From Chamaea fasciata (Eukaryota > Chordata > Aves > Passeriformes > Sylviidae), in NCBI GenBank assembly GCA_029207755.1, contig JARCOQ010000012.1, forward strand, positions 19,331,740 to 19,395,739: a stretch of DNA of 64,000 bases, given 5' to 3'. The position numbers were made by a program, and so were the translations under genes. Every line of letters starts with the position of its first letter. Position 1 is the stretch's first letter. Below are positions 12,501 through 27,500 of this stretch, piece by piece. The notes beneath the pieces were generated by a model, which did not search any database, had not been told where the DNA came from, and saw only the letters and a list, made by a program, of their open reading frames with translations.

Positions 12501-15500
12501 ACTGCTCCTGCACCGCAGCAGCTGAACATCACCAGCAGTTGTGGGGAAGAGCTGAACTGCCTGAGCTGTGTGCTGCCCGAGGACCTGCTGGTGGAGATCC
12601 TCTGTGAGAGGCTGAAGGTATGTGGGGTGGGGAAAAGGAGACATTCCTGCTCCGGAGAACAGGCAGTGAGGTACAACTCGGAGAGGAGGAGGAGGAGGAG
12701 GTCTGTACATGCTCTTGGAGGATCCTGGCCTGTGTGCAGGGAACCCTGGGGGAAGCTGCAGATGCCCTTAGTTGGCAGAGCCTAAGGACAGACACAAGCT
12801 GCTCTTAGCTAATGCACCTGGAACAAGGACAGCTGGTGCCCTGTGACATCTGGGTTTACTGTCCAGCTGTGAGCCCCCTGTGTGCAATGGCTGACTTACT
12901 CTTCCCTGTATTTGCAGCACGAAGATTGCTACAAGGGAGTGGTCTTTGATGGCTTGGAGAGCCTCTTTGCAAGAAGCCTGGAATCTTCTCTGCTCTGTGT
13001 ACTCAGAGCTGTCAAGAATCGCCATTATATCTACATGGTGAATGTGCATCAGGATTATGCTTCTTGGAAAGCCAAGAAGGAAGCTGAAACACAGAGGAAG
13101 GAGGATGAAAGACAGAGGGAAGGTGAGATATGTCTGTCCCTCTCAAATCTTCTCTCTCAAGCCCTCAGACTTATCTCTGTGTGTCTGGGTTTGCAGCAGA
13201 GCTTGTAAGAAGTGTTTTTATTCATCTTTCCACCTTCTGCCTCTGTAACCACACTCATCTCAGAGTTGCAGGAGACTGGAGGCTTTAAGACACCTTAATC
13301 TCTAACGTTAAAGCTTGGGCACAAGTTCAAGCTCTTGTAGCTCAGTGACAAACAACTGTCCTCAGCCCTGGTGCACTTAAGCCAGGAAAAGCGCAGGAAC
13401 TCACTGCCTGGCCGTAGTTTGGGGGATTGTCTGAGTTTTGGAGCAGGGATATGAGCTCCCCAATGTCTCCTGGTGTGACAGGCTGGGTTGGGAAAAGCTG
13501 TGAGTCCTTGCAGCTGACCCAAAGCACCCAGCTGTGCTTGCTGTCACTCATGGTTTCTGCTCTGGTTTGTGCTAAAGAACTGCAGCGGGAAGAAGCTCTT
13601 CAGAGGAACAGAGAACGTGCCTTGAGAATGGATGAGGAAGAGTATGACGCCCTCCCTGAGGAGGAGAAAGCTGCCGTGGATAAAATAATACAGGAATTGA
13701 ACCATATGCGGAGGGAGAGGTGAGTAAGCCTTCCATGGGTTCCTGCTCGGGGTAGTGTCCCCGGAGGGTTTCCCTGCTCCAAGGACTCTGAGCTCAGACG
13801 TGTTTGATAGCAAAGGCCAGAAGCAACACAGGGATGGCCACTCTTAGCTGCCTGGCTCCCAAGGGAGGAAGGACCTTCTTCTGCTGAGATAGAACATCTT
13901 CTTCTCCATGGTGAGCCCTCCCAGCTTAGATGCTGCCTGCAGGGAGCTGGGCTCTGGGCTTGCCTTGGCACTGCCTGTAGAAGTGTCTTTAAGTCCATGA
14001 TGTTGATTCACACCTTCTTCATCATCTCCCTTCTTCACCAAAACAGTGGGATTGTGGTATGGGCAGGTGGGGGGCACAGACAAACCCTTGGTTTGGGTCC
14101 TGGTGCTGCTACAGTTGAAGTCCTTGCAATGCTGATGTGCCAGGGATCCTTATGTTGGGACACCACCCATGAAAGCTCGTGTCCTTTAGGCACCCCTTCA
14201 GCTGCAGCAGGAGACAAGCACAGGAGAAGCTCAAAGAAGGCAGCCCAGCTCAGGACACATAGGAAAAGTGTGGAACTGGGAGGGGAGGCTGCTTAAAGCA
14301 AGCCTGTGTATCAGGACTTCTTTCAGCCCAGGCTGAAGTTGATTTCATGCGGAGGAGATGGACAAGGCTGCTTCCAATTGTTTCCATGGCAGAGAACACC
14401 AGTTTGCCTTGGTCACAGCTGGGTTCCAGCTGGAAACCTGGCTGACAAGAGCCTGTCTTGCAGGAGAGGAGTTCCTGCAGCCTTTGCTTTCTGACTGATA
14501 GGATTATTCTCATTAAGGAGCAGGCTGTGCCCAGGGAGGAGGGGGCTGATTGAGTCGAGAAAGAATGGCAGAAGGGATAAGGAGATGTTAGCAGGTTGTG
14601 ATCTGGTTTAAACTGGGAAATCAAGAGACGAAGGGAGTTCTCAGGCATCTGTGCAGAGAGCTGGTGGCTCAGCCTTTGGCAAGTGGGCTAGAGGTGTTTG
14701 GGTGTGCCTTAAGAGGGAGGTTGCACAGTTAAGACCTTATGATGGCAAGGCTTAGGTTCAGCGGGTCCTGGAGGTCCCCTTCCACCATTCCCCTCCCTTG
14801 GGATGTTCCAGGCCTCTGTGGGTTGAGGAAAATTCACAGAAATGGTCTTGCAGTTCTGCCTGGCCTCAGGGTCAAGGAATAAAGTGCAGGGCCAGCCAGG
14901 ACTAGCGAGCCCAGGTTTCTGGTGGTGACTCTTAGCAATGTTTTCTCTTTTGTTTCCTGAAGGGAGCAGCAGCTGCTGGCTCAAAAGCTTGAGGAGGAGG
15001 CAAAAGCCTTAGAGGAGGAAGAGAGACAGAAGGAGGAAGAGAGGCGGAAGGAGAAAGAAAAGCAGAAGAAGGGCAAGCAGCCTACAAAACCAGAGAAGGG
15101 GAAAACCAAAGCCCCAGAGACGAAGGAAGCCAAAGCCCCAGAGAAGAAGGAAAGCAAAACCCCTGAGAAGGGAGAAGCCAAAGCCCCAAAGAAGGGAGAG
15201 GCCAAAGCCCCAGAGCAGGAGGAAACCAAAGCCCCAGAGCAGGAAGAAACAGAAATCTCAGAGGACCCAGCTGAGATGGAGAAGAACTTGATCCTGAGGT
15301 TTCAGATCCATGAGTTTTCACAGCAGAACGTCGCACAGGTTTTCTCCTACTGGGACAGGGTTCAGGGTACCGTGGAGTTACCTGTGATGAAAAATGGAAA
15401 CAAGGCACTGCCTTCAGCTGAAAACAAAGGTCAGGAGACCAGTAAGCCTCAGGAGAAAGTGGAGAAGAAGAAGCCCGCACAAAAACACAGACGCCAAAGC

Positions 15501-18500
15501 CATCCTCAGTCACCTCGGCTGAAGACTCAAGGCCAAGTTGCAGGAGAGGCAGTCAGAGTCGGGGTGCCGTGCCTGGACATCCAGTTCACAGATCCAAAGG
15601 CCATGTTTACAGAGATCCTGAGCAGTGGGAGGCTGCCAACGGAAGACGAGGTAAAGCCCTGCAAGGCTCAGATCTTGAGCTTGCCGTGGTCTTGGGCCCT
15701 GGAGCATTGTGTCCTCCCAGGGGATAATGGCACAGAGCCTTTTCCAGGCGCCTGATGATGTTCCATAATGACTCTGTAAGTATCTGTGTGGATGGGGAGG
15801 TCATCACCATCCCTCAGATGGGCAGAAAGTGGAAGTGCTCTGTGTACAAGTATCCCATCTGTTCAGAGTTTCCCAGCCTGGAAATCATTATAAACGGTCC
15901 CGGGACAGGGCAGCTCATGGTCATTGTTTTTTCAGCTGAGACACTCAGGAGAGATTTCTCTGCTGGTCCTGCTTGTAGCTCTTGCCTCTGCTCTGGAGCC
16001 TGCTCACCCCACTGGGCATAACAAAGCATTTGTACTTCATGATTTTGTAAATCAAAAACCCCATTGCCAAAAGCTCCGTGCCTTTAAAGAAGGAATTGTG
16101 AGGATGAAGGTGACAGAAGTATAAACAAGATTTTTCTCTTCTGTTTTAGATGCTGAGACATCTGGGACTGCATCCTGAGGGGCCTCCGCTGCCCCCTGCG
16201 TTTGTCCTCTCCGTAGTCAACTACCCAGAGGAGCGCTTGGGCTCTGCAGAGCACGTGGAGCTCTTCACCATTGAGGCACCGGGAGGTGCTGCTATGGAAG
16301 ATGATCTGGTGGGTGCTCCAGTGGTGCTGGCACTGAAGGTGCCAGGGCAGAGGGCAGGCTAGATGAGGGCATGGGGGACAGGTTGGATGGAGAAGGATCG
16401 TTGTGGAGAGGGAGTGAAGATGTGGTGGGGCCATGTGTCAGCAGGTCTCCTTTCTGTCAGGTATGGGAAAAAAGAGACAGCTCTGCTGGGGACAGAGCAG
16501 TTCTGTAAGACAAGTGGGAGGAGATCACTTCGAACCAGCAACTCCCCTTGAGGAGACAGTCCTGAGTCTGAGAAGGGGGGTCCCAGGCAAAACAAACACC
16601 AATAAGGAAGACCAAGTCCATGGGCAGGTGGACTTATTTATTCGCTCTTCCATTGGTTAAAAAACTCCATTTTTGCTTTCCAGGATGGGGATGTCTCAGG
16701 GCTCACTTCTCTCTCCCTTTTCTCTCTCCCCTTAGGCCAAGGCCCGAGATGTGAAGGGAAGTTCTGCTGAGGGCCAACCAAAGACGGATAAAGAGGCCAG
16801 CAGAGACAGCTCTCTAAAGGACAGCCAGGTCTCCACACAGAGAACAGAACATCTCCGGGATTCCTCCACAACCAGACCCAAAAGTACACTGAAAAGTGCC
16901 TCAATCCCCACAGAATTCCTCAGGTGAGCTGCACGGGGGGAGGTGATGCCTCTGCTTCTTGGCCCTCTTGCCAAACAAGGTCCATCGTCCCCAGCTCCAC
17001 AGCGACCCTGTGCCAGTGCCTCCATGGGATGGCGAGCGCACCCTCCTCGTTTGATTTGCTCCTTAGCAATGTCTGAAGCCTCCTCTTTAATTGCCAGGCT
17101 GAAACGGTACCGGTGGATAGTGCCTGCCCACGGTGAGGTGGAACTGAAGGTCCACTTCTCCACCCAAAAGCCATGGAAGTTTGAGCAGACACTGAGGTTT
17201 GAGCTGGTGGGCACAAAGCGCCAGTACGAGCTGCCCTGCAGTGTCACCGGCCTGTACCCCAGCATCAGCCAGGACCCACGGTAAGGCTGGCCCCCGGCAG
17301 CCTCCCACGCTGCTGCCCCTGAACTCACAGCAGGGCTGCCCCTTGGGGCTTCTGGCCTGGGCACATCGTGCTGCCTGAGGTCGTCCAGCATCTCTTCCTT
17401 CCTGTGCTGGGAGCTGGGAAGGCAGGTGGTACCTCAGCCACCAGGAAGGGGTATGGTTTTCTGACTACATTTCCTATTTGGAGCATCTCATAGCTCCTCC
17501 TTCTCCGCTTTCTCTGCCCAGGCTGGTGTTTCCACAGTGGAGGAAGACCATGGAGGCAGATGAAATCATCTTCAAAGAATACGTTGAGAGCACAAAGCAA
17601 TTCCACTTTGGACCGCTGCTGTGTGGGAAATCAAGAGAGTGGTATGTGCTCCCTGCTGGGCCTTGTACTTTCCTGGACACGCTTGGAGAGCCATGCTGTC
17701 CTGGTGGCACAATCCAGGGCAGTCCCGGCCAGAGTCCTGGGAGACACGGGTTTGCAGGGCCACGGGTGTGTGAACTTGAGCAGATAAGGGGCACGTGAGC
17801 CTTGGAGGAGCTGCTCTGCCTACCCAGTGGGTGCCTTGGTGGCTGCCTCGGTGGCCAGAGCCACATGCTGCTGCCAGTCCAAAGGTGACCTGGGGGCAAC
17901 TCCTGTCCCCCTCTACATCCCAGTTCAGCCCTTAGGAAATGAACTTTCTGGTGGTTTTTGAAGTGCTTTGAGCTCTGCAGGTAGCCTGATTGAGCAATTA
18001 TTCCGTGGACAGTTTTTCAAACCTTTCATTAATCTGTAATTATTAGTAAGATTTTATGGCTGACCTGCCAATGGGTGTCAGGGGGAGCGTAGAGCAGGAA
18101 TTACATCTTCCTGTAATGACATTGCATCCTCACTGCTGGATGAAGTCCACCTAAACACGTTGTCATTGAAGCTATTGCATATTTCTACTTCTACGGTCAC
18201 TTCTTAAAAAATAATATTTAACATTAAATTCTTGTCTCCATGGGATCTCTGGAAGGCTAGGTCAATTTTGACAACCCAAGGAAATGAAATCGAAATAGTT
18301 TAAAATACAGACAATCTTTAGACAGGTTGATGGATGATCTGGGATTTCTGTTTGCCTCTTTAACCCTTTCACTCCAAAGTCATTTCCACACCTGAGAGAA
18401 GGGTTATTTTTTATCTTTTGGCATTCCTCTTGGGAATTGATGCTTTATATTTCTTTCTCAGACTTTGAGCTAACCCATGAAATCCAAAGCAGTTGCATGA

Positions 18501-21500
18501 CTTCTATGAAAGAGATCAGCTAAACTCTTTTTCCAAAAGCTTTTCTTTATACCAGGCAGGGAAAGAAAGAAGGGGAAAGAACCCATGCGCCTGGTCTCCT
18601 GTTATTTTTCTAGGCACCTTTGAATGTACATTGTATTAAAAACCCTTGAAGTGGCCTGAGCATCATCAGGCTTCTGGGGTGGAGGCACCGGGTACAGGGA
18701 AAGGCACCAAAGTAAGGCAAGGATGAGCACATGCTCATGCCCCTGACTGGGATCCATTTCCCTCACTTGTCTGTTAGAGCAGGATCTCCCAGCACCGCTT
18801 CCTTGGGTGCCCACGGTGCTTTCCTCCATGTGCGGCACAGGCAACAGTTTCCTCTGCAGCCTTTTCCCCTTTTGTGGACAGGTACAAGGCCCAGAACAGC
18901 CACAGCAACAAGGAGACTATAAACATCCTCAACAACTCCCCCATGGACGTAGAGGTCCACTTCACCTTTGAGAAGGACATGAAATCAGATACATTCCTTT
19001 TGGACCCTCCCAGCATGACCCTGAGGCCAGCGGAGAAGCGGGTAGGTGAAGGGCAGGTAGAGCAGGCACCGCAGAAGTGCCCAGGGGCTGCTCCTCCTGC
19101 TCACACGCAGTGCTCTTTCTATTTCTTTCTGTGGGGCTGGGTGCAGGAGCTGACCATTTGGGCATACCCCAGTTCCCCTGGCTTCCTGGAAGACAGATTG
19201 ATCTGCTGCATTGCGAAGAACCCGGAGCCAGTGGTCTTCAGCCTGTGCTGCCACGGGGTGCACGTGAAGCTGGACGTCAGCCCCCTGGAGCTGTCCTTTG
19301 ACAAGCTCCGTCTGCACAGGTCAGTCATCCCACAAGCACTCCAAGACTGGTGACAAAGAGAAAACCTTTGACTCTGGTTTCCAGGGCATGGAGCTGCTCC
19401 AAGGGCCGTGGATGGAGCTGCATTCAGTGGTGAGGCTGGTGTGACCATCCAGCAGCTGATGCCAGGTGCCTTCCTGTCTCTGCAGGACTGACAGCAGGAC
19501 CTTGGTCCTGAAAAACGACACCCTGCTGCCCATGGCCTGGCAGCTGCGTGGGCTGGATGACCTTGTTGAGGACTTCTCTGTGTCACAAGATAGAGGCATC
19601 ATTGCTCCCCGCTCAGAATTTGAAGTGACACTGAATTTCAAGGCCAGGCAGATTGGCAGCATTAAAAAGATCCTGCGACTTGAGGTGAGAGGGACTGTGC
19701 CCTGCCTGGCAGAGCAGCCGTGCGCTCTTAGGGACAGAGTCAGGAAGAGCTGCACCTGACAGACACAAGGGTGCTGTGACCCCAAATTCTGCCTCTACAC
19801 AGCGTTTGCCAGAATGTGCAGTGCATCCACATCCCCCCAGATAACCAGACGCTGCATCCTGAGCCTGTACCACAACCACCTTGTCCCTGTCAACGGCTGA
19901 AGGTTGTTGTTTGGTTGTACGGACTGCAGCGTGATCTCTACATTCCTCCTGGACTTTGCCTGAACCTTCTGCATGGTGCAACAAACTCTCCCCCTGGGAT
20001 TTTGTTCCCCATGCTTTAGGGGCTGCATTTCCGAGAGAGTGCTAGGTGGTGGCAGAGGGTTGTCAATGGCACCTGCTCTGAGACACCTCACACTTCTTGT
20101 GGTTGTTCTTACATCCCTGTGCCTCTCAAGGATGCTTTAGCAGCATCATTCCCTGCTGTAGGAGTGCAGAGTTGGGCTGATAGGGTTTTTTACTGCAGCT
20201 GAATCCCACTGGGGCAGCCCATGAGGTGAACAGGTTAGCAAAGCTTGGGAGTCCACCGACGCTTGTGAAGCCTGGGAGGCCATAGGGGAAGCAGCCAGCA
20301 GAGACAAGGACTTAGAGGCTGTCTACCAAAAGAATGATCTGAACAGTGTTTGTTTCTTGCTGCCTCAGGTTTCAGACACAGAAAACATCCTGGGGATTGT
20401 TCAGGCTGAAAACATCAAAATCTCTGCAAAGGTCTATGATGTTTCTCTGAGGATCGACATGCCTGAAGGTCAGTGGACGCCTCCCAAACAAAGCAGTCCA
20501 GGTGCACTGCATTACCTTGGGGGGCGGGCGACCAAAGCGCATGGGATGGGATGGGATGGGATGGGATGGGATGGGATGGGATGGGATGGGATGGGATGGG
20601 ATGGGATGGGATGGGATGGGATAGCATGCAAGGATGGCATGGACACATGAAGCACATACCCTGCAAGTGGTGTGGAATAATGCATTGTCAGGGCATTGAC
20701 AGCCTTAAGTTTCTTCCCTCTGAACTTTGAAGTGTGCAGCTTCATGTGCAGATTGGATTTGGGGGCTTTGAAACAACAGTGATGTGAACAGGCAGTTGGC
20801 AACTCCCACGGGCTCAGCACAGCATATAAAGTAATTTCCTTAGCTACTAATCCTGCAGATATTTTGAGTAAGAAGAGAAAGGGCAGACAAATAGCTGGAA
20901 AATACTGTCAAGAAGGGAAACTTGCTGGAAAGGGTTTTGTGTCAAGACCTCCACGTAGTTTGTGACCTGGCATGTTCTGCAGCTGACAAATACCATTTCT
21001 GACCTGGCTCTGCGTGTTTTCTGCAGGTCCAGATGGAAGCTTGGAATTTGGAACCATTAATGTCCTGGATAAGGTGAAGAAAGTCCTGAGTCTAAAGAAC
21101 AAAGGGGTATATGACATTGAGTACAGGTGAGTCCAGCTGCCTGGTAGTGAGCATTTCTTCAGATTCCCAGGCCTGCATTCTCCCTCTGTCAATGGCTAGA
21201 ACCTGTTTTCATGCTGGCTACCTCATGGGAAATACAAAACCTGGACTCTCTAATCTCAACTATTTTACTAGAGAATCCAGCCACAAACCAGCAATTCTTC
21301 ACAGCTCAGCATGAACCCAAAGGAGAGCCCCAAAAATTTCAGCCACTGAAATGATGAGATTCATTGCTTTTCTTTGATGGTCACTTCCTTTCTCTTTCTG
21401 AGACTCTGTAAAGAAGTGAATGAAAAATTTTGGTGTCAAGGTTTCATGCCTTAACCTTGTGATTGTCTGCACTCTCTGTCAAGATCCAGGATTCTCTGAG

Positions 21501-24500
21501 CAGAGCTGAACTCTCCCTTTTTCTTGTTTTTTTTCTGGTCCTATGCAAAGTCCTGGCCGTGCTGGTGGTGCCTGTACTTTTAACTGCAGAGATCTCCATT
21601 CCTTCCCTTTCTCCCCAGCTTCACGCTGAAGGGTGCAGGTGCCAGCATGCAAGACTTGGCATCCCACTTCAGCGTTGAGCCTCGGTCAGGCGTGCTGACT
21701 GCCTCCCAGCCTGGTGTGAATATTGAGATGCTCTTCCACCCCACAAGTGAAATCTTCCTCAAGAACAAACCCATCCTGTACTGCCAGGTGAGCTGCTTGG
21801 GCCAGGCTGTGTTACCACTCGACATTTTGGGAGTGTAAACGGGATAGGTGTCGAATGGAAGGAGTGCTTTAACTGGAGAATCCTCTCTCCTACGTACACA
21901 AACAAAGTCTTTCAAAACCATTTGGGAGGCTTCTTAAGTGGAGCTGAGCATCTGACTCTGGAGGCGGTGCTTAAACAGGGAGGGGTAAACTGATGGAGGC
22001 CTGGGGTGGAGACTGGGGACTGGGGTAGAGGCTGGCCTCTTTGCTGTGTTTACCACCCCTTCCTGTGGACACAGGTGATAGACGGCAGCTCAGGGGAAGG
22101 AGGCCAGACTGTTGCCGAGATCCCACTGAGGGTGTCGGCGAGAGCTGTGTACAGCAAGTACAGCATTGAGCCCGCCTCACCCATCGACTTCGGTGCCATG
22201 CTCGAGGGCACCAAGAAGACCCAGACTGTCATTCTGGAGAACAAAGGCATGCTCAGCTTCGAATTCTACATCCACCAAGCACCCGAGGATGCATCTGCAT
22301 GGGAAAGCCAAAGGTACGAGAAGCCCTGCACCACCTTTCCTGTCTGAGGAGGCACCAGCCCATGGCTGGTATGTGGCAGGCAGCCAGGAGACCTGGGCTG
22401 TTGTCCGTTTGCATCCCTGGCTTGGGGAGAGGGAGCAAAAAAACACCGCAGTGTCCCCAGGTGTAGTACAAAGCTGGTGATAGAGCTCCTGTCCAGCAAT
22501 GGGTGCTGCACTCTGGGAGCCATCAGGAGCAGGAAGGCTTCCCTCCGTGTGGAGGAAGGCCAGCTTTGGCCTCAGAGAAAGGCAGGGGAGCTCAGCATGA
22601 CAGATACCTCTGCTTTCTCCTCTCAGTTCAATGCAAGAGGAATCTGCTCCATCAGCTGCAGAGGAGTCCTCGGAAAGGAAATCGAGCTCCTTGACACAGG
22701 TGGGTGACTCCTGCTCCCCGACAGTGCTGCTGCTGCAGAGGGATGTGAGAAGATGCTGCTGTGCCCTGGCTGGGGGCTCATGGCTATAGGGCGGGACATG
22801 GTCTACAGGATGGAACCCAGGATCTGCTCAATCCCACTGACACTCCTGTACTTTGGCTCTGACCTGGACTTGTGGGATCAACAGGGGGGAGCAGGTCCTG
22901 TGTTTGGTAGCTGCTAGCCAGCATATGTCTGTGAACACCACAGAAGCAAAAACACGCCTCAGTGAACTCCCAGTCTGCAGAGCTCAGCAAACATTGCTTT
23001 TTCTTCTTCCAAGTCATCTACCTTTCTCCTGTCCTTTCTCACAGCTATTTCTGCTCTCCTGTGTTACCTCTGGAGGCTGAAGGATCACAGCTACCACCTT
23101 CATTCTTTACACTCAAACTCCTTTCTCTCTGCTATTTGGGACAGGCTTGCAGCTCCTCTTGGCTGGTTGGTCTCAGCCTGGGGCTGCCCTTGGGCCATGG
23201 AGTCATCCTTCCCTGCCCTGGGACTGGGGTGCTTGGGCCCAGCTGGAGGCCAAGGCGGGACACACTCTTTGCTGGGGTGCTCAAGGCACAGCTGTTAGCC
23301 ATCAGCCTCTCCTGGAACTTTTTCTGCAGGGTCCCCTCAGTCTTGGCATGTTCACGGTGTCCCCTTGCTCCGGCTCCATCAGTCCGTGGGGCCAGCAGAA
23401 GATCACAGTGGAATGCCTGGCAGGGCAGGAGGGGACATGTGAGGAGCAGCTCTACATTGACATCACGGGCAGAGACCCCAGGGACAATCCCCTTGGCATT
23501 CCCTTTACCCTGACTGCCGAGTCCTGCCTCCCAGGTACGTACTGCCCACAGGTTCCCTTGGTCACACCTGCTGCTGATCAGCACCTAAACTTGCTGCTTG
23601 GGTAGAGAGGCACGCCAGCCTTGGTGTCCCACCTTAGAATCCTCAGAGGTTCCAGCCCTCTTCAAGTCCACCAGCAGACTCATCCTTCCCAGGCTGAGAG
23701 GGATGCATGGAAGCATAAAAGGAAAGCAGCGCTCTCTAAGACCGAGGTTGACTGAGCTCCATCCTCATAGCCAGCTCCCCCACCCAAGGCTGGGTTTAGC
23801 AGTCACCCAGGGCAGAAAGGGTGACTGAGAGGAAAAGCCTCCTGAGAGGCCAGCAGGGTCCAGATAAATTCATCAGCGAGGCTTCTCCTCCATGCTCATC
23901 CCTCTGGTCTATCCACAGGACTCGTTGAGGATGTCCTGTCAATCTTTGAGAAGTACCCGATCTGCCGCAGCACTGACCTCAGCCGCAAGCTGCGGTCAGT
24001 GGAAGGCGTGGGCTTGTTCATCAGAGACGAGAACAAATTCATCTTCAACAAGGTTCTGGTTGCGCAAGAAGCTGAAGCTCATTTCAGTATCTACAATGCA
24101 AGCAGCCTGCCGTGTGATGTGGTGCTCTCCATCAGACCCCTGTGTGGAAAGGTAAGAACAGGAGGCCAAGGTGATGGTGTCCCTCTAAAGGCAGTGTGAG
24201 AGTCCGTTTTGTTCTCCAGATGCATTGCTTCCTGGGGCCCAGACTAGTCTAGCTCAGTGCAGGTCAAACTGCAGGGGAGAGCAGCAGAGCCAGGGAAGAG
24301 TTGTGTTGAGTTTTGCATGTCTCGGGCAAGGTTCTGGCTCACACCTCTGGGTCTTCGGTGGGAGAAGCGAATCCTTCTGAACCTCTCCTGGAAGCACACT
24401 CAGAGAGGGGCTGTCATGAACTGACATGCCAGGGCTCAAAGGAGGCATTTCCTCAGGCTCCCTGGCTTTTCCTTCACTTTGAAGGCCAGTTCCAGGTTAT

Positions 24501-27500
24501 TTGCAGGGTTTTCCAAGCAGTGCCCACCTCCCATGTATGCTGGGGCAGCGGCCAGGGCTCAAAACACAGAATGCTTCAGCACAAGGTCAGCGTTCCCTGG
24601 GAGGGAGGGAGCCTGCCCAGGGAAACAGGGAGGAGGACACACTGCCTGGGGCTGTTCTCAGTAATGCATTTATGAATAAAACTGTGTCGTGTTGAAAGGT
24701 CTTTTCTCCTAACACTGCTCTCTGCGTTCCCCCAAGGATGAAAGCCCTGTCAACAACGTTTTCAAGTTGCATCCGGTCAAGATGTCCATTCAGGGCTCAT
24801 CCTGTGCTGTTGCTACGGTGACCTTCACCCCACCAGATGAGCAGACCTACGACTGCACTTTCAAGGCTTCCCTTGTCATCCCAGAAGGGTAACTGACTGT
24901 GAAATACTGGGGAAGGCTTCAGTGATAGCTCCCTCTCCACTCGGCAGGCACAGGCCTCCTGTTATGTTAGCTCTAATGCTTTCAGTAGCCATAGGCAGAG
25001 TACTTGGCATGAGATGATCTGGGAGGCAGTAACTGTTAGAGAAAGCCAAAAAATGAGACTGATGGTTTATCCTTTATGAGGAATTATGAAGACAGGGAAA
25101 TATTAGGTAGCCAGCTGAAAGTTACTGAGATGTGCTGCAGCTGACTTGGGGATTTCCAGGGACAAAGGCTTAGATGAAACAGTTCCTGTGCCAGCAGGTC
25201 AGCAGTCACAATTTCCTGTGTACCTGTAAAATTAAGTGCTCCTCTGATCACTGTGATTCCCTGGTATTCATTAAGCTATTTTATGTAAGGGACTGGAGCT
25301 GGTATGAAAGAGAAGCACAGTTCCTCTGCCCTGGGACCTGTGTACTGCAGCTTTGACCTGCCCTTCCTCAACCTTTTAGTGGCTGAATTGGAGCAAGAGA
25401 AGTCTAATTGCTAATATGCAATTGCTTTCTTACTCTGCTTGGAAATGATCTTTACTGATGGTGACAATGATTTATTTTTGCCTACTTGCTTTTGTACTGC
25501 TTTCATGCTGTGCTTTTGCTTGTTGCATGTGTCTCATCTCACTGCAGCCAGGAGATTTGCCATGTCTCATCTGGTGCCTCATTATCTACCTCCTGGAGGG
25601 CACGATTCAATTAACTGAAATTATTTTGAATTGTTATTGTGGAGGGCGCTTTGGAACAGAGTCCTCTTGTGAATGGCCCTGAGTGGATTGGGAAGAGCCT
25701 GGTGGGGGCTGCGTTGTGTGGTTCAGGAGCATCAGGCAGGGAAAACACTGTGGGTGGCCCTTGCTGCCTCACTCGCCCAGTGAGAAATGGGTTAGTGCCA
25801 GCTGAAATTGTTTCTGTGCCTCTCCTGCAGCCCTGCGAACTTTAAACCTCAAATCCTGACCTTCACCATCAGCGGGAAGGGGCATGAGCCGCAGCTGACA
25901 GTCGTGAGCCCAAGTGCTTGCAGCAGGAGGGGAAATTCCGTGCTGTGCTTCAAGAGGCTCCGGCCGGGGGAGTCAGAGATGCTCCCCCTGGTCATCCAAA
26001 ACAAGGGCATAATACCTGTCAAGGTGAGGACCTGCTCAAGGAATGGTCTGGTTTGGGAACAAGTGCTTGTGGCACAGGGGAAGGGTCCCAAAAAACACGG
26101 CAGACCTGGGAAGAGGTGTCAGAAATTCTTTTTAAGCAAGTGACTGACATGTGTTCTCCAAGAAGGGAGTTCTTGAAAATTGTGCCTCTAGCCTTTCTTC
26201 TTTAAGTTGAACACAGGAAAGGTGGTGCAGTATTTCCCCCCATCTCTCAGGTCACCTTTTGTTCTCATGGACATGGGGTGATTTTCCAGCTCCATTAGAT
26301 TGTTTTCGATCCCAGCTTACTGCATTTTAAGTAAACTTAGTTGTGGCTTGATTACATTCTGCTCATTACTTTCTGTCCTGTTTGATTCTGTGTCAGGTCC
26401 ATCCAAATGCCTCTGAGCGCTCTTTTTTCCCAGCTGGTTTGACTTAACTTTTGTGCTAAGTGCTGTTTGTAGTGGGAGAGGTGCTGGGTTCCCATGCGGG
26501 ACCAGCAGCACTGCGGGGTCAGTCCCTGTGTTCCTACCCTGTGCTCACACCAGTGTCAATGTGCTCTGTGCTCCCTTTTCTCAGTTCATGTTACACCTGG
26601 AGGATGAGCACGGAGCGTTCCTCTTGAAAGGCAGGGGCTCCACACTTGAGAGATTCTACATTGAAGATGCGGAAGACGACTCTGCTGTACACGGTAAATT
26701 CATTAACCGTGAAGTGTGATCCTGCACAGAGGGAAAACGTGTGCCCTGCTCTTGGCTTCTCTGAGCAGCAGCCAGATGTTAGACACAGTTTCTTTCCTTG
26801 GGCTCTCTGTCCCCCAAGCTTTTCTTGGGGACTTTCTCCTAGCAAGTTGTAAGAAGTTCTTTGGCTCCTCTAGACAAGGTGGGTTGAGTTGTGCGGGACT
26901 GTCACTACCTCAGTGGACCCTCTGAGGTATTTGCTGCTTGAGGGAAGGCACCAGCCTGAATGGACACAGCCCTTGAGCACACAGACAACCTGCAGAAGCC
27001 AAAAGCACTCTCTGGCTCCGCTTTCCACACGGCTGGAGCTGGCTGGAAGCAGATGGAATGCGGGCTGGGCATCAACCTGAGGTTAAGCTGCTTAAGCGGT
27101 GATGTGTCTGGAGGTGGCAGTCTTGTGAACACAGGAAGAGGGTCTGGAACCACTGGGGGTAGAACCCGTGCTTAGGAGGCAGCTGATTTCAACCTCTCAT
27201 TCCTCAAACAGCCTATGGAAATATTTCCTCTGTACCGCCGTATCACTTAACTCTGATTTCCGTTGCTGTGCAGAGAGCAAGCCCCCAAAGCCTTTCCTGC
27301 TTCTGCATCCTGGGGAATCGACAGAGTTCGATGTCATTTTCAAACCCACCCTGGCTCAACGACTGGAAGGGAGGATTCGTGCCTTAGTGGGGGACAAATA
27401 CTCTAACAAGACCCTAATGGAGCTGGTGGGTGAAGGCCACCAGGATGAATTCACCCTCGACGGACTGGAGGAAGATACACAGGAGCGGAATGCTGAGAGC

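Noticed and set aside
20357..20820. Frames with GMGWD or SHPIP repeats
   Set aside because: They arise from the ATGGG array. Only 20369-20468 of the first frame is a real HYDIN exon.
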